Shown: in pieces, positions 32,953 through 42,519 of the stretch
How positions within the stretch are numbered: the first letter of the stretch is position 1
How the letters are laid out: every line of letters begins with the position of its first letter
From: a bacterium D16-50
GTDB taxonomy: Bacteria; Bacillota; Clostridia; Lachnospirales; Lachnospiraceae
DNA: 59,002 nucleotides
NCBI GenBank assembly: GCA_003612485.1
Contig: RAZA01000028.1
Location: 1-59,002 of the forward strand
Reading direction: 5' to 3'
The notes under the pieces: generated by a model
Database searches by the model: none
Told to the model about the DNA's origin: nothing
The model's input: the letters and a program-made list of their open reading frames with translations, nothing else
Made by a program: the position numbers and the translations under genes

Positions 32953-34329
32953 ATGGATGGTGGATTGTCTCAGGATGAGATAAACGCATTACTCTCCGGA
33001 ATGAGTCTGTCTGACGATGAACCGGGGAATGTTGAGAACAGTGAGGGAGTCGGGCAGACGGCGGAAGATAATGTGCTTTCGGATATGGATAAGGATGCCA
33101 TAGGCGAGGTGGGAAATATCAGCATGGGGTCTTCGGCTACCACGCTGTATTCTCTTGTAAACAAAAAGGTTAATATAACCACCCCGGAAGTTGAGCTGAT
33201 CAGGTGGGACGATTTGATGAATCAATACGAACGTCCTTGTGTGTTTATCCAGATCAAATATACGGTGGGGCTTGACGGAACCAATATTTTGATATTGAAG
33301 GAGCATGACGTAAAGGTCATTACCGACCTGATGATGGGCGGTGACGGAACCAATACGGAGGATGAGCTGAGCGAGCTGCATCTAAGCGCCATATCTGAGG
33401 CTATGAATCAGATGATGGGCGCCGCGGCAACTTCCCTCTCTACCATGCTGGGCCAGAAGATCGATATCAGCCCGCCAAATGCAACGCTTCTGGATCTGAC
33501 TCAGGTGGAGGACGGCAGAGACATATCAGAGTTTCTGGGCGGCACCTTCGTAAAGATATCCTTTAGGATGCAGATAGGCGATGATGATGATATTTTGGTG
33601 GACAGCACTATCATGCAGCTGTATCCTATTGAATTTGCCCGAAATGTGGTGGACATTTTTACGGGAACGCAGCCGTCGTCGGAGGCAGATTCCGGTCAAA
33701 GCGCAACGAGTGCGCCCGCAGCGGCTCCGGATGCAGGTCAGCAGGCGGGAGCAGGGATGAATCCTCAGATGGGAGCTCCTCAGCCGGGTATGGGAATGGA
33801 TCCCCAGATGGGCATGGATCCTCAGGTTATGAACGGCTATGGCATGGGGGCAGGGATGAATCCTCAGATGGGTATGGGAATGGGTCCCCAGATGGGAATG
33901 AATCCTCAGGCTATGAACGGCTATGGCATGGGACCGGGGATGGCCAACCCCCAGATGGGAATGTATCCCCAGATGGGAATGAATCCTCAGGCCATGAACG
34001 GTTACGGCATGGGTTCTCAGATGGCTATGCAGAACGTAAATGTGCAGCCGGCCCAGTTCCAGAGCTTTGCAAACGACGGAAGAGGCATTGCCGGTCAGGA
34101 AAATATTGGACTCATCATGGATGTTCCGCTGAATGTTACCGTGGAGCTTGGCCGCACGTCCAAGTCAATTTCCGAAATCCTTGACTTTGCACCTGGCACA
34201 ATCATTGAACTTGAGCGGATTGCCGGTGAACCCATAGATGTGTTGGTGAACGGCAAGTTTGTCGCGAAGGGCGAAGTGGTAGTAATTGAAGAATGCTTCA
34301 GTGTAAGAATAACAGAGATTATCAAGTAG
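32953..34329 (+). CDS. fliY: Flagellar switch phosphatase FliY (CheC-FliN fusion)
   Basis: C-ring protein that also dephosphorylates CheY-P. It carries an N-terminal CheY-binding peptide LSQDEINALLSGM and two intact CheC-type active-site motifs (D-AIG-E-VG-N and S-AIS-E-AM-N). Residues about 268-357 are a Met/Gly/Pro/Gln-rich linker with an about 28-residue repeat. A C-terminal FliN/SpoA domain (VTVELGRTSKSISEILDF, then VNGKFVAKGEVVVIEE) follows. 458 aa is longer than Bacillus FliY, mostly because of the linker. RBS GAGGAGGAG overlaps the fliM stop region. Confidence 0.95.
   Translation: MDGGLSQDEINALLSGMSLSDDEPGNVENSEGVGQTAEDNVLSDMDKDAIGEVGNISMGSSATTLYSLVNKKVNITTPEVELIRWDDLMNQYERPCVFIQIKYTVGLDGTNILILKEHDVKVITDLMMGGDGTNTEDELSELHLSAISEAMNQMMGAAATSLSTMLGQKIDISPPNATLLDLTQVEDGRDISEFLGGTFVKISFRMQIGDDDDILVDSTIMQLYPIEFARNVVDIFTGTQPSSEADSGQSATSAPAAAPDAGQQAGAGMNPQMGAPQPGMGMDPQMGMDPQVMNGYGMGAGMNPQMGMGMGPQMGMNPQAMNGYGMGPGMANPQMGMYPQMGMNPQAMNGYGMGSQMAMQNVNVQPAQFQSFANDGRGIAGQENIGLIMDVPLNVTVELGRTSKSISEILDFAPGTIIELERIAGEPIDVLVNGKFVAKGEVVVIEECFSVRITEIIK
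33757..34023 (+). repeat. In-frame imperfect repeats in fliY (Met-Gly-Pro-Gln linker)
   Basis: The segment MNGYGMG is encoded at 33829, 33913 and 33994, giving 84- and 81-bp periods; between them NPQMGM-type units recur. DNA copies are near-identical, so copy number may vary by slippage. Confidence 0.8.
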
Positions 34330-34342
34330 GAGGAAGGTTAGG

Positions 34343-34705
34343 ATGGCTAAAAATGTTTTGATTTGCGACGATGCGGCATTCATGAGGATGATGATCAAGA
34401 ATGTCCTTGTCAAGGGCGGATACAATGTGGTGGGAGAGGCCGAGAACGGTGCGAAGGCAGTGGAGAAGTATAAGGAGCTCAGTCCGGACCTCGTTCTGAT
34501 GGATATTACCATGCCCGAGATGGACGGTATTCAGGCATTGAAGGAGATCAAGAAGATCGACGGCGGCGCGAAGGTCATTATGTGTTCCGCCATGGGCCAG
34601 CAGGCCATGGTAATCGAGTCCATTCAGGCCGGAGCAAAGGACTTTATCGTGAAGCCCTTTCAGGAGGACCGCGTCATAGAAGCAGTGAAGAAGGCGATCG
34701 GTTAA
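34343..34705 (+). CDS. cheY: Chemotaxis response regulator CheY
   Basis: Single receiver domain, 120 aa. Acidic pair Asp9-Asp10, phospho-acceptor Asp54 in LVLMDITMPEMDG, Ser82 at the switch Thr/Ser position, and Lys104 in FIVKPF. Diffuses from CheA to FliM/FliY. Located directly after fliY as in Bacillus; stop overlaps fliO by one base. Confidence 0.96.
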   Translation: MAKNVLICDDAAFMRMMIKNVLVKGGYNVVGEAENGAKAVEKYKELSPDLVLMDITMPEMDGIQALKEIKKIDGGAKVIMCSAMGQQAMVIESIQAGAKDFIVKPFQEDRVIEAVKKAIG

Positions 34706-35097
34706 TGGCATTGCTGACTGCAGGCGGGGCCGGTTACGCCCAGTTCATCACTGTGCTTTTAGTGTTCGTCGTGGTGCTGGGAATCACGGCCCTGACCACC
34801 CGATGGATTGCCAATTACCAGAAGCAGCAGAGTATGAACGAGAACGTGCAGGTTATAGAGACGACTCGTATTGCGAATAATAAATATATCCAGATTGTAC
34901 GGGCAGGCGAGAAGTACATGGTAATCGCCGTCTGTAAGGACACGGTTACCATGCTGGGTGAGATTCCGAAGGAACAAATAAAAGAGGGCGGCTGCGGGCA
35001 TAATTCAGGCTTTAGGGAGATATTTGACAAGGCTATGAGGAAAAGCGGAACTGCCCGGGAAGAGCCAAAGGAAAATCAGTTACATGATAAAGAATAA
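34705..35097 (+). CDS. fliO: Flagellar biosynthesis protein FliO (FliZ in Bacillus)
   Basis: 130-aa export-gate assembly factor. One TM (FITVLLVFVVVLGITALTTRWI) near the N-terminus, then a small domain with TTRIANNKYIQIVRAGEKYMVIAVCKDTVTMLGEI, typical of FliO. ATG 34705 overlaps the cheY TAA. Its end overlaps the fliP start by 14 bp. Confidence 0.88.
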   Translation: MALLTAGGAGYAQFITVLLVFVVVLGITALTTRWIANYQKQQSMNENVQVIETTRIANNKYIQIVRAGEKYMVIAVCKDTVTMLGEIPKEQIKEGGCGHNSGFREIFDKAMRKSGTAREEPKENQLHDKE

Positions 35098-35929
35098 GCT
35101 TAGATTCAAGCGAATAGTAACCGCAATATGCCTACTGGTCACGGTGGGCATATTGTGTATTCAAAATTCGATGACGGTATCCGCTGCAGCGCTGCAGGAT
35201 CCCACAGTGACGGCATCCCCAAATCCTTTTGAGGATCCGGGCGAGCTGGGAAGTTCTTTCACCATTTCTATGGGAGAGAACGGAAACGGTAATATCAGCG
35301 GCTCCCTGCAGATACTGATCACGCTGACACTGATTGCGCTTATCCCCACTCTGCTTTTGATGATGACGTCCTTTACCCGGATCATCATCGTGCTGCACTT
35401 TACCCGTACAGCGCTGAATACCCAGACTGCACCACCCAATCAGGTGCTGGTGGGGCTTGCGCTGATCTTGACTTTCTTCATCATGGAGCCTACCATAGCC
35501 CAAATCAATGAGGAGGCCCTTCAGCCCTATCAGGCGGGCGAGATTGAGCTGGACGAAGCTCTGGAGAGGGGAACGGCTCCTCTAAGGCAGTTTATGTACG
35601 GTCAGACGCAGCTGAAGGATGTGCAGCTGTTCATGAGTATTGCCGGACAGAACTGGGACGGACAGAATCTGGACGACATATCCTTGTCGGTGCTGCTGCC
35701 AAGCTTCATGCTCAGTGAGCTTCGGATGGCGTTCTGGATAGGCTTTGTGATCTATATTCCGTTTATTGTCATAGATATGGTGGTTGCGTCCACTTTGATG
35801 AGCATGGGCATGATGATGCTGCCGCCCACCACGATATCCATGCCGTTCAAGATATTGCTGTTTGTGCTTGCGGACGGCTGGAGTCTGATTCTGGGCAATT
35901 TGGTGCAGACGTTTTATCTTCGGCTGTAA
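35084..35929 (+). CDS. fliP: Flagellar export-gate protein FliP
   Basis: Core pore subunit of the type III export gate. A cleavable-type N-terminal signal (about residues 1-35) precedes four TM segments. Signature sequences are LLMMTSFTRIIIVLHFTR and MMMLPPTTISMPFKILLFVLADGW. 281 aa. Overlaps fliO. Confidence 0.96.
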   Translation: MIKNKLRFKRIVTAICLLVTVGILCIQNSMTVSAAALQDPTVTASPNPFEDPGELGSSFTISMGENGNGNISGSLQILITLTLIALIPTLLLMMTSFTRIIIVLHFTRTALNTQTAPPNQVLVGLALILTFFIMEPTIAQINEEALQPYQAGEIELDEALERGTAPLRQFMYGQTQLKDVQLFMSIAGQNWDGQNLDDISLSVLLPSFMLSELRMAFWIGFVIYIPFIVIDMVVASTLMSMGMMMLPPTTISMPFKILLFVLADGWSLILGNLVQTFYLRL

Positions 35930-35953
35930 GAGGGAACGGAAAGGAAGATTTTT

Positions 35954-36229
35954 ATGATAACAATGGATGCTGTGATGGACATCTCCAGAGAGGCGCTGTT
36001 TCTGATTATCAAAGTGTCTCTGCCGGTGCTGCTGGTGTCTCTGTGTGTAGGTCTGGTGGTGAGTATTTTTCAGACAGTGACCTCCATTCAGGAGCAGACG
36101 CTCACTTTCGTGCCAAAGATTGTGTGCGTGTTTCTGGCACTGGTGCTGTTCGGCAATTGGATGATGACGGCGATGGTAGAGTTCATGACTTCATTATGGT
36201 CGAATTTCGGACTCTATGCTAATAGATAA
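35954..36229 (+). CDS. fliQ: Flagellar export-gate protein FliQ
   Basis: 91 aa with two TM helices: SREALFLIIKVSLPVLLVSLCVGLVV, and SIFQTVTSIQEQTLTFVPKI between them, the FliQ hallmark. Encoded between fliP and fliR. Confidence 0.95.
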   Translation: MITMDAVMDISREALFLIIKVSLPVLLVSLCVGLVVSIFQTVTSIQEQTLTFVPKIVCVFLALVLFGNWMMTAMVEFMTSLWSNFGLYANR

Positions 36230-36238
36230 GGACGGCGG

Positions 36239-37027
36239 ATGGGAACGATTGACTATTCCTTTTCTATGTATGATCTGGAATATTTTCTGTTGATTTTAAC
36301 CAGAGTCAGCTGCTTTGTGTTTATAGCGCCCTTCTTCAGCATGAAGAATTCCCCTGCCACAGTCAGGATGGGCATCAGCTTCTTTACGGCGCTGCTTCTA
36401 TATCAGGCGCTGAGCCCGGCAGAGGGGGTGGTCTATTCTACGCTGCCGGAGTACGCGGTGATCGTGATGAAGGAGGCTGTGGTAGGGCTGCTGATAGGCT
36501 TCGCGGCCACCATATGTACTTCCATCGTCAATTTCGCTGGCTCCATAGCGGACATGGAGACGGGCTTGTCCATGGTGACTTTGATGGATCCCACATCCCG
36601 GGACAGTACCAGCATCACTGGTGTCATGTATCAATATGTGCTGATGCTGATTATGATTGCCACGGGGATGTACCGCTATCTTTTTGGAGCGCTGGCAGAC
36701 ACCTTCCGCCTGATTCCGGTGAATGGGGCGGTGTTCAGGACGGAATCGCTGGTGAATTCCATGATAGAGTTTCTGGGGGATTATGTCATCATTGGCTTCC
36801 GCATCGTGCTGCCTGTGTTCTGCTCTATCCTGCTGCTGAACGCGGTGCTGGGAATCCTTGCGAAGGTGTCGCCCCAGATGAACATGTTTGCGGTGGGTAT
36901 TCAGCTGAAGATTCTGGTGGGGCTTTCCGTTATCTTTTTTACCGCGGGAATGCTGCCCGGAATGGCTGATTTTATCTTCGACGAGATTAGGCGGATGATA
37001 TATTCCTTCGTGGGAGGCATGGCATGA
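36239..37027 (+). CDS. fliR: Flagellar export-gate protein FliR
   Basis: 262-aa multi-TM gate subunit (about six to eight helices), with LTRVSCFVFIAPFFSMKNSPATVRMG and VGLLIGFAATICTSIVNFAGSIADMETGLSM in the expected order. ATG 36239, RBS GGACGGCGG. Its TGA overlaps the flhB ATG. Confidence 0.95.
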   Translation: MGTIDYSFSMYDLEYFLLILTRVSCFVFIAPFFSMKNSPATVRMGISFFTALLLYQALSPAEGVVYSTLPEYAVIVMKEAVVGLLIGFAATICTSIVNFAGSIADMETGLSMVTLMDPTSRDSTSITGVMYQYVLMLIMIATGMYRYLFGALADTFRLIPVNGAVFRTESLVNSMIEFLGDYVIIGFRIVLPVFCSILLLNAVLGILAKVSPQMNMFAVGIQLKILVGLSVIFFTAGMLPGMADFIFDEIRRMIYSFVGGMA

Positions 37028-38133
37028 TTCGTTACGACCTGCAGTTTTTTGCAAAGGAAGGCATGGGAGGCGAGAAGACAGAGCCTGCCACTTCGAAAAA
37101 ACTGAACGATGCCCGGAAGGAAGGGCAGGTGGCGAAGAGCAGGGAGATCGCCAATGGTCTGGGACTGCTGACATTGTTCTTGATACTGAAATTCTGGGTG
37201 GGCAATATGGGGATACAGATGATGGATGTTTTCGGCACCGTCTACAATAGGATCCCGGAGGTCACCACCTATTGGCATGACAATATGCCGGAGCAGGAGG
37301 CAGGCATACTGTTCAGACATCTGATGTTTCAGGTGCTGATCATCGTGGCGCCCATTTTACTGATCGGTATGCTGGTAGCCTTTGTCTGCGATCTGGCACA
37401 GGTGAAGTGGAAACCGACCATGAAGCCGCTGAAGCCCAAGCTGAGCAAGCTGAATCCTCTGAAGGGCTTCAAGAAGTTCTTCTCGCCAAACGCGTTGGTA
37501 GAACTTGTCAAGTCCATTGCCAAGATAGGTTTGATATTATATATATGTTACGGCTATCTCAAGGATAAATGGCCGCTGCTTTTGAATCTTTATGAGGTCA
37601 CCTTAATGCAGGCCCTGCAGATCATCGCAGGCACGGTGACGGATCTGGGGATCCGTATCGCTTTGCTCTATATGATCATCGCTTTCTCGGATTATGCATA
37701 TCAGAAAATCAAGTTCAAGAATGATATGAAGATGACCAAGCAGGAGATCAAGGAGGAATATAAGCAGCAGGAAGGAGATCCGAAGGTAAAGGGACAGATC
37801 CGGCAGAAGATGATGGAGGCTTCCAGAAGGCGTATGATGCAGGATCTTCCTCAGGCGGACGTAGTCATCACTAACCCCACCCATTATGCCGTGGCCATCA
37901 AGTATGAGCCGGAGGTGGCGGATGCTCCCATTGTGGTTGCCAAGGGTGAGGATTATCTGGCGGCTAAGATCAAGGAGATCGCTAAGGAAAACAAGGTGGA
38001 GATCGTGGAGAACAAGCCTCTTGCCAGAATGCTCTATGCCAATGTGGACGTAGGGCAGGCGGTGCCGCCGGAGCTGTATCAGGCCGTGGCGGAGGTGCTT
38101 GCCTTTGTATACCATCTGCAGGGCAAGATCTGA
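37024..38133 (+). CDS. flhB: Flagellar export-switch protein FlhB
   Basis: Export-gate protein that autocleaves to change substrate class from hook to filament. Starts with the EKTEPATSKKLNDARKEGQVAKSREI signature, then four TM segments. The cytoplasmic domain has the NPTH cleavage motif at about residue 284 in VVITNPTHYAVAIKY. 369 aa. ATGA overlap with fliR. Confidence 0.97.
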   Translation: MIRYDLQFFAKEGMGGEKTEPATSKKLNDARKEGQVAKSREIANGLGLLTLFLILKFWVGNMGIQMMDVFGTVYNRIPEVTTYWHDNMPEQEAGILFRHLMFQVLIIVAPILLIGMLVAFVCDLAQVKWKPTMKPLKPKLSKLNPLKGFKKFFSPNALVELVKSIAKIGLILYICYGYLKDKWPLLLNLYEVTLMQALQIIAGTVTDLGIRIALLYMIIAFSDYAYQKIKFKNDMKMTKQEIKEEYKQQEGDPKVKGQIRQKMMEASRRRMMQDLPQADVVITNPTHYAVAIKYEPEVADAPIVVAKGEDYLAAKIKEIAKENKVEIVENKPLARMLYANVDVGQAVPPELYQAVAEVLAFVYHLQGKI

Positions 38134-38283
38134 GGATGGGGAAGCTGTCAGTAAGTTAATTCCTCGAAAAAGGAATCACTGTAAGGAATCAAAAAGGGAA
38201 TCTGTAAATAGTCTGGAAAGATAGGGCTGTTTTGTGATGGAAGCTGTGTGGTATATAGATATTTTGGGAAGGAGGGACGCAGT
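38134..38283 (+). other. 150-bp gap between flhB and flhA
   Basis: No gene. It contains two similar words, AAAAAGGAATC (38167-38177) and AAAAAGGGAATC (38191-38202), and a weak extended -10 (TG-g-TATATA, 38249-38257) without a good -35. A separate flhA promoter is possible but not convincing. Confidence 0.3.
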
Positions 38284-40329
38284 ATGAATCTGAGACTGGC
38301 AAAGACGGATGCCATTGTGGCCATTTATATTCTGGTTGCGTTCATTATGCTGATTGTGCCCCTGCCTGCGGCTTTGCTGGACGTGTTCATGGCGTTCAAT
38401 ATTGCCGTGGCCTTCACCGTCTTGTTTGTGTGTATGTTTTCTCAGGAGGTGCTGGATCTATCCTATTTCCCTACGATCCTGCTGTTCACCACCATATTCA
38501 GGATCGCTATGAATGTATCCTCCACCAGACTGATCCTCACCACGGGAGATTCGGGAAACGTGGTAAAGACTTTCGGGCAGTTCGTGGGCGGCGGTGATCT
38601 GATCGTAGGTGCCATCATCTTCATTATTCTGATCATGATTCAGTTCCTTGTCATCAACAAGGGTTCCGAGCGTGTGGCGGAGGTAACGGCCAGATTCACG
38701 CTGGATGCTATGCCCGGAAAGCAGATGGCCATCGACGCGGATCTGAACACCGGGGCCATCGACGACAGGGAAGCCAAAGAACGGCGTGACAAAATCCAGC
38801 AGGAATCCAGCTTCTTCGGTTCCATGGACGGTGCCGTGAAGTACGTAAAAGGAGACGCCATCGCAGGTCTGCTTCTGACTGTGATCAATCTGGTGGGCGG
38901 TATCGCCATGGGTGTGCTGAGAGGCGGTGTGGAGATTTCTGCTGCACTGGACACCTACGGCATCCTTACCATCGGTGACGGACTGGTGAGCCAGATTCCC
39001 TCCCTGCTGATCTCTCTGTCCACGGGCGTGCTGGTCACGAAGGGAAGCAAGGAGGCGGAGTTCGGCCCCGCCATAATAAAGCAGCTCTTCGGAATTCCCA
39101 AGGTAATGTATCTGGTGGGCGGGACGCTCTCCTTTCTGGGAGTCGCCACCGAGCTGAACACGATACTCTTTCTGGGAATGGGACTCCTCTTCATTGTGGG
39201 GGGGAGGATCATTGCAGGCAATCTGGAGACGGAGGCCATCGAGCGGGAGGTTGACAGCGATGAGGCGGCTGCAGAGGAGATCCGCTCCCCTGAGAACGTC
39301 AATACTCTTCTGCAGGTGGATCCTATCGAGCTGGAGTTCGGATACGGAATCATTCCCCTTGCGGACGTGAATCAGGGCGGAGACCTGCTGGACCGAGTCA
39401 TTATGATCCGAAGGCAGATTGCGGCGGAACTGGGTACTGTTGTGCCGATCATCCGGTTGAGGGACAATATCCAGCTGAATCCCAACCAGTATGTCATAAA
39501 GATAAAAGGCATTCAGGTGAGCGAGGGAGAGATCCTTTTCGATCATTATATGGCCATGAATCCGGGGTATGTGGAGGAAGAGATCACGGGAATACCTACT
39601 TTCGAGCCCTCCTTCCATCTGCCTGCCATATGGATTACGGAGGGGCAGCGGGAGAGAGCGGAGAGTCTGGGTTATACGGTAGTGGATCCGCCCTCTATCA
39701 TAGCCACTCATTTAACGGAGATCATCAGGCAGCATATCGCGGAGCTGCTGACCAGACAGGATGTGCAGAACCTGATCAACAACATCAAGGAATCCAACCC
39801 CTCTCTTGTGGAGGAGCTGGTGCCCAAGCTTCTTGGGCTGGGCGAGGTCCAGAAGGTGCTGCAGAACCTATTGCGGGAGGGCATCTCCGTCAGGGATCTT
39901 CTGACCATCATGGAGACTCTGGCAGATTATGCCATGGCTACCAGAGATACGGATATCCTGACGGAATATGTGCGACAGAGCCTCAAGAGGGCTATTTCCA
40001 ACAAATACTTCCCGCCCCATGAGACCACAAATGTGGTTACGCTGGATCCCAAGGTGGAGCAGGAGATCATGGGGAGCGTGAAGCAGACGGACAACGGAGC
40101 ATTCCTGAATCTGGATCCCGGCAGATCCAGAGCGATCATTGATTCCGTGGGCAAAGAGGTACAGAAGCTGGAGGATCTAGGCAAGAATCCTATTGTAATC
40201 ACGTCCCCTATCGTGCGCATGTATTTCAAGAGGCTGACGGAAGATTATTTCAGGGAGCTTGTGGTTGTATCCTATAATGAAGTGGAAACCAATGTGGAAC
40301 TGCAATCAGTTGGGATGGTGACGGCATAA
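38284..40329 (+). CDS. flhA: Flagellar export-gate protein FlhA
   Basis: Export-gate channel and chaperone-substrate receptor. About eight N-terminal TM helices include the FHIPEP signature (FTLDAMPGKQMAIDADLNTG and AIDDREAKERR). The cytoplasmic domain from about residue 330 has PLADVNQGGDLLDRV. 681 aa from ATG 38284, which follows GGAAGGAGGGA; the in-frame ATG 38248 is unsupported. Confidence 0.97.
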   Translation: MNLRLAKTDAIVAIYILVAFIMLIVPLPAALLDVFMAFNIAVAFTVLFVCMFSQEVLDLSYFPTILLFTTIFRIAMNVSSTRLILTTGDSGNVVKTFGQFVGGGDLIVGAIIFIILIMIQFLVINKGSERVAEVTARFTLDAMPGKQMAIDADLNTGAIDDREAKERRDKIQQESSFFGSMDGAVKYVKGDAIAGLLLTVINLVGGIAMGVLRGGVEISAALDTYGILTIGDGLVSQIPSLLISLSTGVLVTKGSKEAEFGPAIIKQLFGIPKVMYLVGGTLSFLGVATELNTILFLGMGLLFIVGGRIIAGNLETEAIEREVDSDEAAAEEIRSPENVNTLLQVDPIELEFGYGIIPLADVNQGGDLLDRVIMIRRQIAAELGTVVPIIRLRDNIQLNPNQYVIKIKGIQVSEGEILFDHYMAMNPGYVEEEITGIPTFEPSFHLPAIWITEGQRERAESLGYTVVDPPSIIATHLTEIIRQHIAELLTRQDVQNLINNIKESNPSLVEELVPKLLGLGEVQKVLQNLLREGISVRDLLTIMETLADYAMATRDTDILTEYVRQSLKRAISNKYFPPHETTNVVTLDPKVEQEIMGSVKQTDNGAFLNLDPGRSRAIIDSVGKEVQKLEDLGKNPIVITSPIVRMYFKRLTEDYFRELVVVSYNEVETNVELQSVGMVTA

Positions 40330-40330
40330 A

Positions 40331-41587
40331 ATGATAATCAAGAAGTTTATAGGAAAAACTGAAAGCGATGCGGTGGAGGCTGCCAGAAAGGAATTAGGCA
40401 GCGGTGTCGTCACTATGAATGTGAAGGATATCAAGGCCAGAGGTTTTTTTGCGAGGCTTTTTGGAATCAGGCAGGTGGAGGTGACGGTTGCTCTCGAAGA
40501 GGAAGGCGACGGACATCGGGGAAGTCTGGGGAAGGAGAGTGCCCGGATTCCGGCGGATACCGGAAAGGGCAGCGCACAGGGAAACGGAGGAGTCTCCGGA
40601 TCCGGCGGTGGTTTTGCGTCAGGACTGGAGTCCTCTATGGATGACAGAATATCCATTGAAAAAAGGCTGGACAGTCTGCAGGAGCTTCTGGTAAGCCGTT
40701 TTCAGCAGAGCGAGGAGGAGCGCAGGGAGGCGAAGGAGACAGCTGTTCCATTGGCGGAAGAGCAGGAGGAGAAGGTGGAGGTCACGGAGCAGGAAAGGTT
40801 CGTGAGACTCTTGTACAACACCATGCTGGAGAACGAGGTGGACGAGAAATATGCAAATCAGATCTTGGACGACTTCGACGGGACGGCAAGGACGAATCTT
40901 CCCATAGACCACATTCTTTCCAATGTGTACCAGAAGATGATCCTGAAGTTCGGCAGGGCGGAGGGCATAGCTCCTGCGGAAAAGACGCCTAAGATCGTGC
41001 TATTCATGGGGCCCACGGGAGTGGGGAAAACGACTACCATTGCAAAGATCGCCAGCAGCTACGCAGTGGAGGAGAAGCAGCGAGTGGCGCTTCTGACTGC
41101 GGACACCTACCGCATTGCGGCGGTGGAGCAGCTGCGTACCTACGCAAATATTCTGGAGGTGCCCTTCCGGGTCATCTATTCGGAGGAGGAAGCAAGATCC
41201 GCCATTAGGGATTTCAGAGAATATGATTATGTATTTGTAGATACTGCAGGGCATTCTCATCAGAATGAGGAGCAGCTGGAGAGGATGAAGAAGCTGTTTC
41301 AGGTCATGGACGAGGAGGGGGAGTGCCAGACCTTTCTGGTGCTTTCGGCTACCACAAAGTACCATGATCTGTTGAGGATCGTTTCTTGCTATAAAACCAT
41401 AGCGGAGTTTCAGATGATATTCACAAAGCTGGACGAGACGGCAACTTGGGGGAATCTGCTGAACCTGAAGCTGTTTACGGATGCACCCATAGCTTTTGTG
41501 ACTTATGGGCAGAATGTGCCCAGCGATATCGAGGGATTCAATCCACAGAAGACGGTAAAGCAGATTCTGAGCACGAAGATGGCATGA
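40331..41587 (+). CDS. flhF: Flagellar SRP-like GTPase FlhF
   Basis: Controls flagellar placement and number. N-terminal MIIKKFIGKTESDAVEAARKELG is typical. The NG domain has the P loop FMGPTGVGKTTTIAKIA at about residues 224-240, ADTYRIAAVEQLRTYA, and FVDTAGHSH in place of the usual DTAGRS. TKLDETATWGNLLNL is present. 418 aa. Begins one base after flhA. Confidence 0.95.
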   Translation: MIIKKFIGKTESDAVEAARKELGSGVVTMNVKDIKARGFFARLFGIRQVEVTVALEEEGDGHRGSLGKESARIPADTGKGSAQGNGGVSGSGGGFASGLESSMDDRISIEKRLDSLQELLVSRFQQSEEERREAKETAVPLAEEQEEKVEVTEQERFVRLLYNTMLENEVDEKYANQILDDFDGTARTNLPIDHILSNVYQKMILKFGRAEGIAPAEKTPKIVLFMGPTGVGKTTTIAKIASSYAVEEKQRVALLTADTYRIAAVEQLRTYANILEVPFRVIYSEEEARSAIRDFREYDYVFVDTAGHSHQNEEQLERMKKLFQVMDEEGECQTFLVLSATTKYHDLLRIVSCYKTIAEFQMIFTKLDETATWGNLLNLKLFTDAPIAFVTYGQNVPSDIEGFNPQKTVKQILSTKMA

Positions 41588-41618
41588 GGTGCGGACGCTG
41601 ACACTAAGGAGGGAAAAC

Positions 41619-42494
41619 ATGGATCAGGCGGAACAATTACGGATCTTGAAAGCTGGCAGGCAAGCCTCCAGATCACTGGCCCGTGTGATAACTGTCACCA
41701 GCGGAAAGGGCGGCGTGGGCAAATCCAATACTTCCATCAATCTGGCGATACAGTTCAAGAAGATGGGGAAGAAGGTCATTATACTGGATGCGGATTTCGG
41801 CCTTGCCAATATAGAGATCATGTTCGGCGCTGTGCCGAAGTACAGCCTTTGCGACTTGATCTATCAGGGCAAGAGTATCACGGATATCATTACCTGGGGT
41901 CCTATGGAGGTAGGCTTCATATCCGGCGGAAGCGGAATAGCCGGAATGTTCAATCTGAGCCTTGACTATCTGAATTATATCATTCAGAATCTGGCCCAGC
42001 TGGATTCCATAGCCGACATTATCATTGTGGACACGGGGGCCGGAATCGCTGATGCAGTGCTTGAGTTTCTGGTAGCCAGCGGGGAGATCCTTCTGGTAAC
42101 CACACCGGAGCCGACGTCCATCACGGATTCCTATTCCCTGCTGAAGGCCTTGTATCATCATCCCAGATTTGACCAAAACGCCACGAAGGTGAAGCTGGTT
42201 GCCAACAGGGTGACAAAGGAGACGGAGGGGCAGGTGCTTTTCAACAAGCTCAACGCTGTGGTGGAGCGTTACCTGAAGGTTCCTATGACCTATCTGGGAT
42301 ATGTGCCGGAGGACAGCCAGCTGTCCCGGTCAGTGATGGCGCAGGTTCCGGTTTCCCTGCAGAATCCGGGTGCCAGATCCACAGCCGCCTATGAGCGCAT
42401 TGCAGGAAGGCTTCTGGACAAGACGGAGTCGGAGCGTCAGCCCAAGAGAGGAATGGCGGCGTTTTTTACGCATATCATATCTGGTAAAAGGTAA
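41619..42494 (+). CDS. flhG: MinD-like ATPase FlhG (YlxH)
   Basis: ParA/MinD-type ATPase that works against FlhF to limit flagellar number. N-terminal QAEQLRILKAG-type activation helix, deviant Walker A TSGKGGVGKSNTSIN at residues 27-40, VILDADFGLANIEIMFG, and DTGAGI in place of Walker B. 291 aa from ATG 41619, behind AAGGAGGG; ATG 41589 in frame is less likely. Confidence 0.95.
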   Translation: MDQAEQLRILKAGRQASRSLARVITVTSGKGGVGKSNTSINLAIQFKKMGKKVIILDADFGLANIEIMFGAVPKYSLCDLIYQGKSITDIITWGPMEVGFISGGSGIAGMFNLSLDYLNYIIQNLAQLDSIADIIIVDTGAGIADAVLEFLVASGEILLVTTPEPTSITDSYSLLKALYHHPRFDQNATKVKLVANRVTKETEGQVLFNKLNAVVERYLKVPMTYLGYVPEDSQLSRSVMAQVPVSLQNPGARSTAAYERIAGRLLDKTESERQPKRGMAAFFTHIISGKR

Positions 42495-42519
42495 AATATG
42501 AGAGGATGGGGTGGTTAGT

